Assembly: GCA_964423985.1 (NCBI GenBank) | Contig: CAYRGE010000013.1 | Location: 1-14,864, forward strand | DNA: 14,864 nt | Direction: 5' to 3' | Source: CAYRGE01 sp964423985 | GTDB lineage: Bacteria > Patescibacteriota > Minisyncoccia > Phycocordibacterales > CAYRGE01 | Shown: positions 1-7,079 of the stretch, piece after piece | Position numbering within the stretch: position 1 is the stretch's first letter | How the letters are laid out: each line of letters begins with the position of its first letter | Program-made: the position numbers and the translations under genes | The notes under the pieces: model-generated | Told to the model about the DNA's origin: nothing | The model's input: only the letters and a program-made list of their open reading frames with translations | The model's database searches: none

Positions 1-4
1 TTTG

Positions 5-76
5 CTCCGCGGGCAGGATTCGAACCTGCGACCAATCGGTTAACAGCCGAGCGCTCTACCACTGAGCTACCGCGGA
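5..76 (-). tRNA. tRNA-Asn (anticodon GUU)
   Basis: Read on the minus strand this folds as a complete 72-nt cloverleaf. The acceptor stem TCCGCGG/CCGCGGA is perfect, the D stem is GCTC/GAGC, the anticodon loop CTGTTAA gives anticodon GTT (complement of 42-44), and the T stem GCAGG/CCTGC encloses loop TTCGAAT. The discriminator base is G73. The 3' CCA is not encoded (CAAA follows), so it must be added by a nucleotidyltransferase. The outermost anticodon-stem pair (27-43) is a C-U mismatch; everything else pairs. It lies divergent from pyk. Confidence 0.97.
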
Positions 77-79
77 ATG

Positions 80-102
80 ATATTGTTAGCTTTTAACAAT
101 AT
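80..102. repeat. Perfect 9-bp inverted repeat between tRNA-Asn and its promoter
   Basis: ATATTGTTA (80-88) and TAACAATAT (94-102) are perfect complements around a 5-base spacer. The repeat lies between the tRNA 5' end and the predicted transcript start of the tRNA. It could be an operator or a hairpin in the tRNA leader, or chance in AT-rich DNA. Confidence 0.5.
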
Positions 103-106
103 TGTA

Positions 107-135
107 ATGATAACAAAAACACATTCCGTGCGCAA
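107..135 (-). promoter_or_regulatory. Putative promoter of tRNA-Asn
   Basis: On the minus strand a TATCAT -10 (107-112) is preceded by an extended TG motif. Exactly 17 bases separate it from a weak TTGCGC -35 (130-135). The expected transcript start is near 100, about 24 bases before the mature tRNA 5' end. Seen by eye only. Confidence 0.45.
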
Positions 136-147
136 TCTTTTTTGTAA

Positions 148-177
148 TTGGACATTAATGTGTATTCAGATTAAAAT
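148..177 (+). promoter_or_regulatory. Putative promoter of the pyk operon
   Basis: TTGGAC (148-153), an 18-base spacer and TAAAAT (172-177) resemble a sigma-70 promoter directed at pyk, giving a leader of roughly 64 nt. It is back to back with the predicted tRNA promoter. Confidence 0.4.
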
Positions 178-247
178 AACTAACATAATGCAATACAATA
201 CAGATGATATGAGAAAGAAGTAGTTAAAAGCAATAATAATAATAAAT

Positions 248-1687
248 ATGACAATCAGGAAAACTAAAATTATAGCTACCATTGGACCTGCATCGGGTGA
301 TAAAAAAACATTTTCAAAAATACTAGAAGCTGGGGTTAATTTAGTTCGTCTTAATTTTTCACACAACACCCACAACACCCACAAAGAATACATAGATATG
401 GTTCGTGCTGTAAGTAAAAAAATGAACAAACCAGTTGCGATTATTCAGGATTTAAGTGGCCCCAAAATTAGAACAGGTAGACAAGACAAAGAGATAATAA
501 CTCTTGTTAATGGTAAAAAGATTGTTTTAACAACAAAAGATTGCATTGGTGATGAGTCTATTTTATATATAAACTATAAAAAACTTCCACAAGAAGTAAA
601 AAAGGGGGTAAATATATTGCTTGACGATGGGAAAGTAAGGCTAGAGGTTATTTCAAAAAGCAAAGAATCAATTAGTTGTAAGATTATTGTGGGCGGTAGC
701 ATAAAAGAAGGACGGGGAGTTAATGTGCCAGATGCTTCATTAAGTATTAGTTCCCTAACAGAGAAAGATAAAAAAGATGTAGTTTTTGGGATCAAAGAAA
801 ATGTTGATTTTATAGCCCTTTCTTTTGTGAGACATGCTAGTGACATACGCGAATTAAAACAAACAATAAGGGAAAAAGGAGGAGATAAGAAGGAGATAGG
901 TATTATTGCAAAAATCGAGACAAAAGATGCACTTGGCAATATTGATGAAATACTAGAAGAGGTTGATGGAATAATGGTTGCTCGTGGCGACTTAGCTGTA
1001 GAGGTTCCACCAGAAGAGGTTCCGGTTGAACAAAAAAAGATTATTGATAAGTGCCACATTGCTGGAAAACCAGCAATAGTTGCAACTCAGATGCTTGAGT
1101 CAATGATTGTATCTTCAGTTGCAACACGAGCAGAGGTGTCCGATATAGCAAATGCAGTGTTTAATGGCGCTGATGCGGTAATGCTATCAGGCGAAACAGC
1201 CATTGGTGTATGTCCTTCTGAAGCTGTCGCAATTATGTCTAGGGTTGCAGTACGCGCAGAACAGAGCATTTCGCCCGAAGAATCATTGACACACAGAAGG
1301 GCTCTTGTCCAGAAAAAAGCAGTAGTAAATATTGCGGACTCCATAAGTCGTCATGTTGTTAGTGTTGCACACGATGTTAATGCAACAACAATTGTAGCAC
1401 TAACAGAAACAGGCTCAACAGCCCGTACTTTATCACGGTATCGCGCAAAACAACCCATTGTTGTTATGAGTCCAAATGATAAAACACTGCAAAAATCACT
1501 CCTTAGTTTTGGTTGTTATCCAATAAAGATAAAATCGTTTCGTTATATAGGTGAGGCAGTTGAGTGCATTAAACGAAATCTTAATAAGTATGGTTTTACA
1601 AAAGAAGGAGATAAGGTTGTAATAGCTGCCGGTGTTCCATTTGGTCAAACAGGTAGCACAAATATGGTTCTTGTTCGCAAGGCATAG
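248..1687 (+). CDS. pyk: Pyruvate kinase
   Basis: Catalyses phosphoenolpyruvate + ADP to pyruvate + ATP, the last ATP-yielding step of glycolysis, in the cytoplasm. At 479 residues it has the usual full length, with the A/B barrel and the C-terminal allosteric domain. Visible active-site elements are VRLNFSH (R34, N36, S38), QDLSGPKIRTG (D68), the catalytic lysine in AKIET (K222) with metal ligand E224, ARGDLAVEV (D248), ATQMLESM (T280) and LSGETAIG. The family more often has GDLGVEV and LSGETAKG, so two positions differ mildly. A 9-bp tandem duplication (see findings) inserts an extra Asn-Thr-His just after the S38 loop. There is no SD before ATG 248 (only AAT repeats). It is first in a pyk-hpf-cyclophilin run, with 24 nt to hpf. 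Confidence 0.97.
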   Translation: MTIRKTKIIATIGPASGDKKTFSKILEAGVNLVRLNFSHNTHNTHKEYIDMVRAVSKKMNKPVAIIQDLSGPKIRTGRQDKEIITLVNGKKIVLTTKDCIGDESILYINYKKLPQEVKKGVNILLDDGKVRLEVISKSKESISCKIIVGGSIKEGRGVNVPDASLSISSLTEKDKKDVVFGIKENVDFIALSFVRHASDIRELKQTIREKGGDKKEIGIIAKIETKDALGNIDEILEEVDGIMVARGDLAVEVPPEEVPVEQKKIIDKCHIAGKPAIVATQMLESMIVSSVATRAEVSDIANAVFNGADAVMLSGETAIGVCPSEAVAIMSRVAVRAEQSISPEESLTHRRALVQKKAVVNIADSISRHVVSVAHDVNATTIVALTETGSTARTLSRYRAKQPIVVMSPNDKTLQKSLLSFGCYPIKIKSFRYIGEAVECIKRNLNKYGFTKEGDKVVIAAGVPFGQTGSTNMVLVRKA

Positions 1688-1711
1688 TATATTGTTTATA
1701 ATAATAAGAAT

Positions 1712-2083
1712 ATGGATATAAAAATTAAAGCAACAAACATAGAGCTTACTCCAGTTATTTCAGACTACATACATGACAAAATAGGTGGTGTTAGAAAATT
1801 TATAACAGCAAAAGATCCATCAAGTGTGAATGTATATTTTGAGATTGAAAAAACAACAGAGCGTTGCAAGAGTGGTGAAAATCTATACAGAGCAGAGGCA
1901 AATTTACAAATAGATGGCAAGCTTTTTCGTTCCGAAGAGACAAGTGTGAATATAAAATTGGCAATTAATCAAGTACGAGATGATATTTCGCGGATAGTAA
2001 AAACAAAACAAAGTAAACATAGAACACTTTTTCGTAAGGGAGGCATAGCGCTTAAGAGACTGTTTAAGGGGTTTTCCAAATAG
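1712..2083 (+). CDS. hpf: Ribosome hibernation promoting factor, short form (HPF/RaiA family)
   Basis: A 123-residue S30AE-family protein. Family members bind the 30S decoding region in resting cells, block tRNA and mRNA entry, and stabilise idle ribosomes as 70S or 100S particles. Evidence is the N-terminal MDIKIKATNIELTPVISDYI strand-helix start, the YRAEANLQIDGKLFRSEE strand region with basic and acidic alternation, the helix VNIKLAINQVRDDISRIVKT, and a very basic tail ending KRLFKGFSK. The C-terminal dimerisation domain of long HPF is absent, so this is the short type. It lies 24 nt after pyk and 2 nt before the cyclophilin gene, indicating cotranscription. No SD precedes the ATG. HPF versus RaiA/YfiA cannot be separated by eye. 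Confidence 0.92.
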   Translation: MDIKIKATNIELTPVISDYIHDKIGGVRKFITAKDPSSVNVYFEIEKTTERCKSGENLYRAEANLQIDGKLFRSEETSVNIKLAINQVRDDISRIVKTKQSKHRTLFRKGGIALKRLFKGFSK

Positions 2084-2085
2084 AT

Positions 2086-2727
2086 ATGAATAAAATTTCA
2101 AAAAAAACATTTTGGGTAATATTCTCAATTACGGTAACTGTAGTTTTTGCTTATTTAACAATATTTACAGGCACTATTATTAAACAACAAAATCAAATAC
2201 TTCTATCAATAAAAAATATGGAACAAATAATAATGGACAAAGATGTAGAAGTGATTATGACTACTAGTTTGGGCGAAATAACAATATCGTTGTTTTCAAA
2301 AGAAGCTCCAAAAACAGTGGCTAATTTTATATCACTTGCGACAGATGGTTTTTACGACGACACACGCTTTCACAGGGTTATAAAAGATTTTATGATACAA
2401 GGAGGGGACCCTCTTTCAAAATCATTAGAATTTAAGGAAAAATGGGGTGAAGGTGGTCCAGGGTATACGTTTGAAGATGAGTTTAATAATAAAAAAATTA
2501 AACGAGGGGTACTTGCGATGGCAAACTCTGGCCCAAACACAAATGGAAGTCAGTTTTTTATTGTTACAATAGAAGAGGCAGGGTGGCTTGATGGGAAACA
2601 TACTGTTTTTGGAGAGGTGATAGATGGAATGGATATAGTGGATAAGATTGAGGAATCATCAACAGATGAGAAGGACCGCCCAATTGAGGATGTGTTTGTG
2701 AGGTCTGTTGTGGTGACAGAAAAATAG
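2086..2727 (+). CDS. Membrane-anchored cyclophilin-type peptidyl-prolyl cis-trans isomerase
   Basis: Catalyses cis-trans isomerisation of X-Pro bonds to help protein folding. A single hydrophobic segment (about residues 8-31) without an obvious signal-peptidase or lipobox site precedes a short linker and a complete cyclophilin domain (about 53-211). This suggests a protein anchored at the outer face of the membrane. Key catalytic-site residues are present: FHRV (R97), DFMIQGGD (F102, Q105), MANSGPNTNGSQFFI (N147, Q156, F157), WLDGKH (W167, H172) and VFGEV. It starts 2 nt after the hpf stop with no SD, so translational coupling is likely. It is the last gene of the pyk unit; a 105-nt gap follows with no clear terminator. 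Confidence 0.93.
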   Translation: MNKISKKTFWVIFSITVTVVFAYLTIFTGTIIKQQNQILLSIKNMEQIIMDKDVEVIMTTSLGEITISLFSKEAPKTVANFISLATDGFYDDTRFHRVIKDFMIQGGDPLSKSLEFKEKWGEGGPGYTFEDEFNNKKIKRGVLAMANSGPNTNGSQFFIVTIEEAGWLDGKHTVFGEVIDGMDIVDKIEESSTDEKDRPIEDVFVRSVVVTEK

Positions 2728-2832
2728 CCTTAAATCTTAGTAAAATTCGTAAAATTATACCACTTCGCGTAACCTAACACCTCTACAAAAAATATGGTAT
2801 TAAAATAGACAAACAATATTTTAACACAGACG

Positions 2833-3396
2833 ATGCTTGGTAAAAGTAAAAAAACAAATCTTTTTTTTGACAATAAAGACAGCGGGGCATTTGTGCGACT
2901 TATTACCTTTTTATTATTAGGGGTAGTTATTGTTGGTTTTGCGTTTTTTTTCCTTATAAATCCAATACTTTTTTTTGAAAGTGCAACCTTGTTTAGTGAC
3001 GGGGAAACACAAAGCCTTATTGGATTTGGCAATGATAGTTTTTCTGCTTTTGTAACAGCTTCTTTGTTTTGGTTGTTATTTTTATCTATAACAGGGTTTC
3101 CTTGGGCACATGCTTTTTTAGCAAAAAGTGACATTATTGAACGAGTTTTATTTGCAATAATTTTTGGTTTTTTTGCAATGAGCTTTAATATTTTCTTAGC
3201 TACAAGTGTTGCAGTAGTTCATTCATTTTTGGGTGGAGACTCGTTACTTACGACAGAAGTGATAAATAAAATTAATAATATTTTTGAGAGCAATCAAGAG
3301 CAGGGCTACGCTTTTATGAATGTTTTGATTTGGTTTGTGGTGGGGGTAATGGTGTTGATTGCAAAAGAAGTTGTTATAATTTTAAGACAAAGATAA
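2833..3396 (+). CDS. Uncharacterised four-helix membrane protein
   Basis: Not recognised. The 187-residue product has a basic cytoplasmic-type N-terminus (about 1-20) and four hydrophobic segments at roughly 22-48, 71-93, 103-131 and 160-182, ending in a basic tail (LRQR). The segment GFPWAHAFLAKSDIIERVLF between helices 2 and 3 faintly recalls the Pro-then-Glu-Arg loop of some large polytopic membrane families such as DUF1616, but this is weak. There is no signal peptide and there are no catalytic motifs. It starts a run of four plus-strand genes: 10 nt separate it from the next, and the run ends with a histidine kinase, so a role in the same sensory or envelope process is plausible. No SD precedes the ATG. 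A reading frame on the opposite strand (3134-2730) is a shadow. Confidence 0.8.
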   Translation: MLGKSKKTNLFFDNKDSGAFVRLITFLLLGVVIVGFAFFFLINPILFFESATLFSDGETQSLIGFGNDSFSAFVTASLFWLLFLSITGFPWAHAFLAKSDIIERVLFAIIFGFFAMSFNIFLATSVAVVHSFLGGDSLLTTEVINKINNIFESNQEQGYAFMNVLIWFVVGVMVLIAKEVVIILRQR

Positions 3397-3406
3397 AAAC
3401 ATCAAT

Positions 3407-3817
3407 ATGGAGGAAATCATTCAATATCTTTTTTTACTTCAAGAAGCACCAAAATTTATGTCTATTGCGGGTTTTTCTTGGGGGATAGACCTTGTAAGTA
3501 CGGGTGTTTTAGTAAATTTATTTACTTTAATACTTTTTGTGTTAATTTTAATCAAACTTTCTTTTGTTTTTGGCAAACTAAACACAAAAATTAAAAAAAT
3601 ATTTGTTGTTTTTTTTGTAAGTTTTGTACTTGGAGCTATTTCAAAAACCATAGATTTTGTCATTAATATGTTAAGTGTTGTGTTTGGGGAGGTTCTATGG
3701 AGTAGTAGTGTAGGTGTTATTGTGGGATTATTTGAACTAACATCCGTGATGGGAATTATTATAGGTTTTAGTGTTATACTATATGTATATCATGCTCGCT
3801 TCAGCAACTCAAAGTGA
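3407..3817 (+). CDS. Uncharacterised small membrane protein (136 aa)
   Basis: Not recognised. It is extremely hydrophobic, with three or four membrane segments (about 28-55, 64-92, 103-127) and charged residues only at the ends and in a short basic loop (KLNTKIKK, 57-64). Acidic residues lie within or beside helices (D83 in SKTID, E110 in LFELT), which is unusual and could be functional. The third small membrane gene downstream has a similar D...EL pattern, so the two may be diverged relatives. It lies 10 nt after the 187-aa membrane protein, and its end overlaps the next gene by 26-35 nt, which argues for coupled expression. It ends in TGA. Confidence 0.78.
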   Translation: MEEIIQYLFLLQEAPKFMSIAGFSWGIDLVSTGVLVNLFTLILFVLILIKLSFVFGKLNTKIKKIFVVFFVSFVLGAISKTIDFVINMLSVVFGEVLWSSSVGVIVGLFELTSVMGIIIGFSVILYVYHARFSNSK

Positions 3818-4109
3818 TCCAGTATTTAACTTAATCTTACACTTAAGTATATTTGTTTTACTTATGGTTGCCACCATACTATCTTTGTTTGTGTGGAGAA
3901 TGCATAAACAATATAAAATTAGTCATTTACGGTATGTTGGGTTTATCTCGTTTGGGTTATTTTTTTACACAGTCTCTGAAGGGTATGATATCTTTACTCC
4001 ATTTTTTGGCACAGGAGTTGGATTTCATAATTATGTTGTAGAATTAATACTTGCAGTTAGCTTAGCGATGATTTTTATTGGATTTCGCAGGACTATAAAA
4101 TTTTTCTAG
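3792..4109 (+). CDS. Uncharacterised small membrane protein (about 105 aa)
   Basis: Not recognised. Three membrane segments are visible (about 12-35, 47-67, 81-98 counted from ATG 3792). Between the first two is a basic loop, RMHKQYKISHLR. Acidic residues sit at the second helix end (SEGYD) and at the start of the third (VVEL). The start is uncertain: GTG 3771, ATG 3783 and ATG 3792 are all in frame and none has an SD. The last is chosen because it gives the shortest overlap (26 nt) with the preceding gene. The histidine kinase begins 15 nt after the stop. A membrane sensor or accessory subunit of that kinase is a reasonable guess only. Confidence 0.75.
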   Translation: MLASATQSDPVFNLILHLSIFVLLMVATILSLFVWRMHKQYKISHLRYVGFISFGLFFYTVSEGYDIFTPFFGTGVGFHNYVVELILAVSLAMIFIGFRRTIKFF

Positions 4110-4124
4110 GAGTGAATACAGTTT

Positions 4125-5558
4125 ATGTTTTTTATAAAAAATTTATCAATTAGTTTTCTTGTTTTTGCTATTATTTTTGGAGCAATATTTTTGTATTTTT
4201 CTGGAAAGACTATTAGTAACACTTCCTTAAGCAACGGCATTAAAGAACGAGAGGCAATGGTGTCTATGGTGGCTTATGAAGTTTTTTCTAAAACAGACGG
4301 AGGTTTACAAGAAAAACAAAACTTATCTAATATCAATAACATCCTTAAGAAATATGCACATAACAATAAAAGTATAAATTTTTTTCGTCTTGTAGATGTT
4401 AGCACAAGCAGAGTTCTTGTTAGTAGTGTTTATGGAGAAGCTGGAAGTACATATAAACAGACTCTTGCAGTAAAGAAAGGGGAAACAATTGTTGAGAAGG
4501 TGTTGTTAAGAAACACAGAAAAGAGGAGAAACAAAATAGATATTACACACCTTGGGGGTGCTAACCTTGCACTGTGGCTTGAAGTTGACCCAGTTTATTT
4601 TTCTGGCTTAACGACAGTTCTTCTGATACAACAAGCCATTTTTCTTTTGGCAATGTTTGGTGTAATTGGGTGGTTTTTGTTTATGTTAAAGAGACGGTTT
4701 GTAGTAAAACCACTGCAGGCAATTCAAAAGTCTTTATTTGAAATAGATAGCAAGCAGGGAGAAAAAGAAATAAAAATTGTACCTAGTAATGATATTGGTG
4801 TGCTATTAGAGTCTTTTGCTGGTACTGCAAGAAAACTTGATGCAACACTGCATCGCGACAAGTTGGTTTCTGAGATGAAGTCAAATTTTATTACAACAAC
4901 AGCACATCAATTAAGAACTCCACTGTCTGGTATATCTTGGGCACTTGGAGCACTTCTTGCAGATGGTGATAATTTTACGGGCGAGCAAAGATTACTGGTT
5001 GAAAGGTCTCTAAACAAAAGCAAAGAATTAATAAGTATTGTTGGCACATTGCTTGATGCAGCAAGCATTGAGGAGGGTAGGTTTGGGTATCGGTTTGAGG
5101 AGTTGTCTGTTAAAAAAGAAATTCAAGAGATTATTAATGACAGGCGCGCAATAATTGAACGAGACAAAGTCGAATTGTTGTTTGAAAGCAAAGAAGAAGA
5201 AATTCCAACAATACAGGGAGATAGAGAGAGAATAAGATGGGTGTTGCTTAATCTTATTGATAATGCAATTAAATATACAAATGCTGGTGGGCGAGTTTCT
5301 GTTTCTGTTGAGGTGGATACAGATTTTCTGAAAATACTGGTAAAAGATAACGGTATAGGAATTGCAAAAGATGCTCAAGATAAAATATTTAGCAAGTTTT
5401 TTAGAAGCAAGGAAGCTGTTGAGAAAAGAGATGACGGCAGTGGGTTGGGTTTGTTTATTGCAAAAAACATAGTCTTGCGTCATGGTGGTAAAATGTGGTT
5501 TGATTCAGAGCCTAATAAAGGTAGTGTTTTTTATTTTACATTGTCTCGTAATCTATAG
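4125..5558 (+). CDS. Membrane-bound sensor histidine kinase
   Basis: A two-component kinase that autophosphorylates on histidine in response to a signal and passes phosphate to a response regulator. Residues 5-28 are a first membrane helix, about 29-160 an extracytoplasmic sensor of unknown fold, and about 162-188 a second helix. A HAMP-like linker (190-240) follows. The HisKA dimerisation helix carries TTTAHQLRTPLSG with phospho-acceptor H261. The ATPase domain shows the N box LLNLIDNAIKY (N380), the G1 box KDNGIGI (D408) and the G2 box GSGLGL (438-443). All catalytic elements are intact, so the kinase should be active. A TAGGAGTG that could be an SD lies about 11 nt before the ATG, partly formed by the previous stop. 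No response regulator is in the window, so its partner is elsewhere. The last six bases overlap the convergent fmt gene. Confidence 0.93.
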   Translation: MFFIKNLSISFLVFAIIFGAIFLYFSGKTISNTSLSNGIKEREAMVSMVAYEVFSKTDGGLQEKQNLSNINNILKKYAHNNKSINFFRLVDVSTSRVLVSSVYGEAGSTYKQTLAVKKGETIVEKVLLRNTEKRRNKIDITHLGGANLALWLEVDPVYFSGLTTVLLIQQAIFLLAMFGVIGWFLFMLKRRFVVKPLQAIQKSLFEIDSKQGEKEIKIVPSNDIGVLLESFAGTARKLDATLHRDKLVSEMKSNFITTTAHQLRTPLSGISWALGALLADGDNFTGEQRLLVERSLNKSKELISIVGTLLDAASIEEGRFGYRFEELSVKKEIQEIINDRRAIIERDKVELLFESKEEEIPTIQGDRERIRWVLLNLIDNAIKYTNAGGRVSVSVEVDTDFLKILVKDNGIGIAKDAQDKIFSKFFRSKEAVEKRDDGSGLGLFIAKNIVLRHGGKMWFDSEPNKGSVFYFTLSRNL

Positions 5559-6401
5559 TTTTCTGTAGTTTGTTTCTTTTTTATTTTCTCGGATTACTTT
5601 TTGTATAATAAATTTATTGTTTTTTAATATTGCGCTAGTTATTTTTACACGCCTTGCGCCTTCTTTGTGTGTCTCAAAAAAATAAACTCCAGGCCATATG
5701 CAGTAGGCTTTAAATTTTCTGTAGTTTTTTTCAGGAGTGTCGTTTAAATCAATTAATCCGTCCTCTTTTTTAATCTTTTTTGTGTAAGTTGCGTTTGTGT
5801 GTTTTTGTTCCAGCGGTTTAGTATTTTCACTAAACAATTTGGGCACAAGATCCACAATCATTTCTCCAGCCATAACAGCCAGGTTCTCTCCTAATTCTTC
5901 TGTGCTAGGGATGTTGCTTATATCAATATGTTTCTGGGCAAGAATTGGTCCATGATCCATTTCTTCGTCCATAAGCATAATAGTTACTCCAGTTTCTTTT
6001 TCTGCGGACAAAATCGCTGACTGTACGGGCGTAGCTCCACGGAATTTTGGTAAAAGCGACGGGTGTACATTTATTGTGCCATATTTAGGTATGTCTATAA
6101 TTTCCTTTGGTAGAATTTTTCCATATGCCACGACCATAAAAAGGTTGTAGTTGTTTCGCTTTAATTTGTGTATAAAATCCGCTTTTATTTTTTCAGGTTG
6201 AATAACTGGTATATTGTGTTTCTCGCCCCACACCTTAACAGGAGGAGGAGACATTTTTTGTCCTCTGCCAGCAGGGCGATCTGGTGCTGTTACAATAAGT
6301 TCTGGCAAAATATTATTATCTTTGAGCTTGTTTAAAATTGGCACAGCAAGAAAGTTTGGTGTACCCCAAAATACAATTTTATGTTTATTTATTTTTGCCA
6401 T
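5553..6401 (-). CDS. fmt: Methionyl-tRNA formyltransferase
   Basis: Transfers a formyl group from 10-formyltetrahydrofolate to Met-tRNAfMet for translation initiation. The N-terminal Rossmann-like catalytic domain starts with IVFWGTPNFLAV. It has the catalytic set INVHPSLLPKFRGATPV (N111, H113) and the conserved aspartate in EMDHGP (D149). A linker and a compact C-terminal OB-like domain (about 205-282) include IWPGVYFF. At 282 residues it is roughly 30 shorter than E. coli Fmt, with the loss in the tRNA-binding C-terminal domain. The ATG overlaps the end of def by 17 nt, so the two are coupled, which matches the common def-fmt gene pair. There is no SD. Its stop codon shares CTATAG with the opposing kinase stop. 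Confidence 0.96.
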   Translation of the reverse strand: MAKINKHKIVFWGTPNFLAVPILNKLKDNNILPELIVTAPDRPAGRGQKMSPPPVKVWGEKHNIPVIQPEKIKADFIHKLKRNNYNLFMVVAYGKILPKEIIDIPKYGTINVHPSLLPKFRGATPVQSAILSAEKETGVTIMLMDEEMDHGPILAQKHIDISNIPSTEELGENLAVMAGEMIVDLVPKLFSENTKPLEQKHTNATYTKKIKKEDGLIDLNDTPEKNYRKFKAYCIWPGVYFFETHKEGARRVKITSAILKNNKFIIQKVIRENKKETNYRKL

Positions 6402-6945
6402 TTCGTTTTTTAAGCTCGTCGGGGTGTATTTCTTTAATCTGTTTTGCGTGGTCTATAAAAAGCACTCCGTTTAGATGATCAATCTCATGTTGAAATATCT
6501 GAGCAATAAGCCCGCTTGCTCCGTGAGTAAATTTATTTCCACACTCGTCATACCCACTAATGGTTACTTTGTCAGCTCTGTAGGTATTTCCGTAAAAATA
6601 TTCTACACTCAGACATCCTTCTGTAACCCAGTGTCTTTTTTTTGAAATTCTTATAATTTTGGGATTTATAAAAACCATATCTTTCTGTTTTGTTATGGCC
6701 TCTTTTTTTACAAGAACACCATCTTCGTCCATATCTACTTCAAAAGCACGATGTGAAACTATAAAAATACGCAACGAAATCCCTATCTGAGGAGCACAAA
6801 GACCAACACCATCTGGTATTTTTTCAAGTGCCTCCTTAATGCTATTGATTGTTTTTTGTGTCTTAGCACTGGCAATATCATCAAGCTTTAAGGGTTTTGC
6901 AACTTGTCGTAATAGTGGGTTATTTTTCTGAATTATTTTAACCAT
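6385..6945 (-). CDS. def: Peptide deformylase
   Basis: Removes the N-formyl group from new proteins, acting after Fmt. All three metalloprotease motifs are present: GVGLCAPQ (46-53, with Cys where Ala is usual), EGCLSV (109-114, metal ligand C111) and HEIDH (153-157, two metal-binding histidines and catalytic Glu). The product is 186 residues. Two upstream in-frame ATGs (6972 and 6960) exist, but 6945 is chosen. It begins the canonical MVKIIQ core, and a strong promoter whose -10 is 6964-6969 would start transcription near 6957, leaving the ATG at 6972 upstream of the mRNA. There is a short leader of about 12 nt without SD. It overlaps fmt by 17 nt. Confidence 0.95.
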   Translation of the reverse strand: MVKIIQKNNPLLRQVAKPLKLDDIASAKTQKTINSIKEALEKIPDGVGLCAPQIGISLRIFIVSHRAFEVDMDEDGVLVKKEAITKQKDMVFINPKIIRISKKRHWVTEGCLSVEYFYGNTYRADKVTISGYDECGNKFTHGASGLIAQIFQHEIDHLNGVLFIDHAKQIKEIHPDELKKRNGKNK

Positions 6946-6963
6946 AAGATAAATATACATTAA

Positions 6964-6992
6964 ATTATACACAGCTAGTAAAGATACAACAA
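6964..6992 (-). promoter_or_regulatory. Strong sigma-70-like promoter of def-fmt
   Basis: On the minus strand TTGTTG (6987-6992), a 17-base spacer and a perfect TATAAT (6964-6969). The predicted start near 6957 gives def a very short leader and decides the def start codon at 6945. Confidence 0.65.
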
Positions 6993-7052
6993 GTTGTGTT
7001 AATTTTTAATTAAGTATATTCTTTTTATAGAGTGTTGTTTTTATTTTTAAAT

Positions 7053-7058
7053 TATAAT
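7053..7058 (+). promoter_or_regulatory. Perfect TATAAT -10 box upstream of the 79-aa gene
   Basis: TATAAT lies 21 nt before ATG 7080 and divergent from the def promoter. No good -35 is found at 16-18 bases. The implied start near 7065 would place the SD in the leader. Moderate to low support because the surroundings are very AT-rich. Confidence 0.4.
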
Positions 7059-7067
7059 TTAAACTAT

Positions 7068-7072
7068 GAGGG
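7068..7072 (+). promoter_or_regulatory. Ribosome binding site of the 79-aa gene
   Basis: GAGGG with 7 nt to ATG 7080. It selects this start over the in-frame ATG at 7032, and it is notable because nearly all neighbouring genes have no SD. Confidence 0.75.
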
Positions 7073-7079
7073 TGTGGTA

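Noticed and set aside
574..1059. 161-codon minus-strand frame
   Set aside because: Antisense shadow of pyk, which has complete catalytic motifs; its composition is Ser/Ile-rich as expected for a shadow.
3853..4041. 62-codon plus-strand frame
   Set aside because: Out-of-frame reading inside the third small membrane gene; no SD.
5028..5483. 151-codon minus-strand frame
   Set aside because: Lies wholly opposite the kinase ATPase domain; no recognisable product.
5559..5727. Identical 13-base direct repeat inside fmt (5559-5571 and 5715-5727), encoding Asn-Tyr-Arg-Lys twice
   Set aside because: Short and low in complexity; the inner copy is at the normal family position, and the C-terminal one plausibly arose by chance.
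6958..6972. Upstream ATG starts for def (6972 and 6960)
   Set aside because: The -10 box (6964-6969) overlaps or lies next to them, so 6972 would be outside the mRNA; MVKIIQ at 6945 matches the family start.
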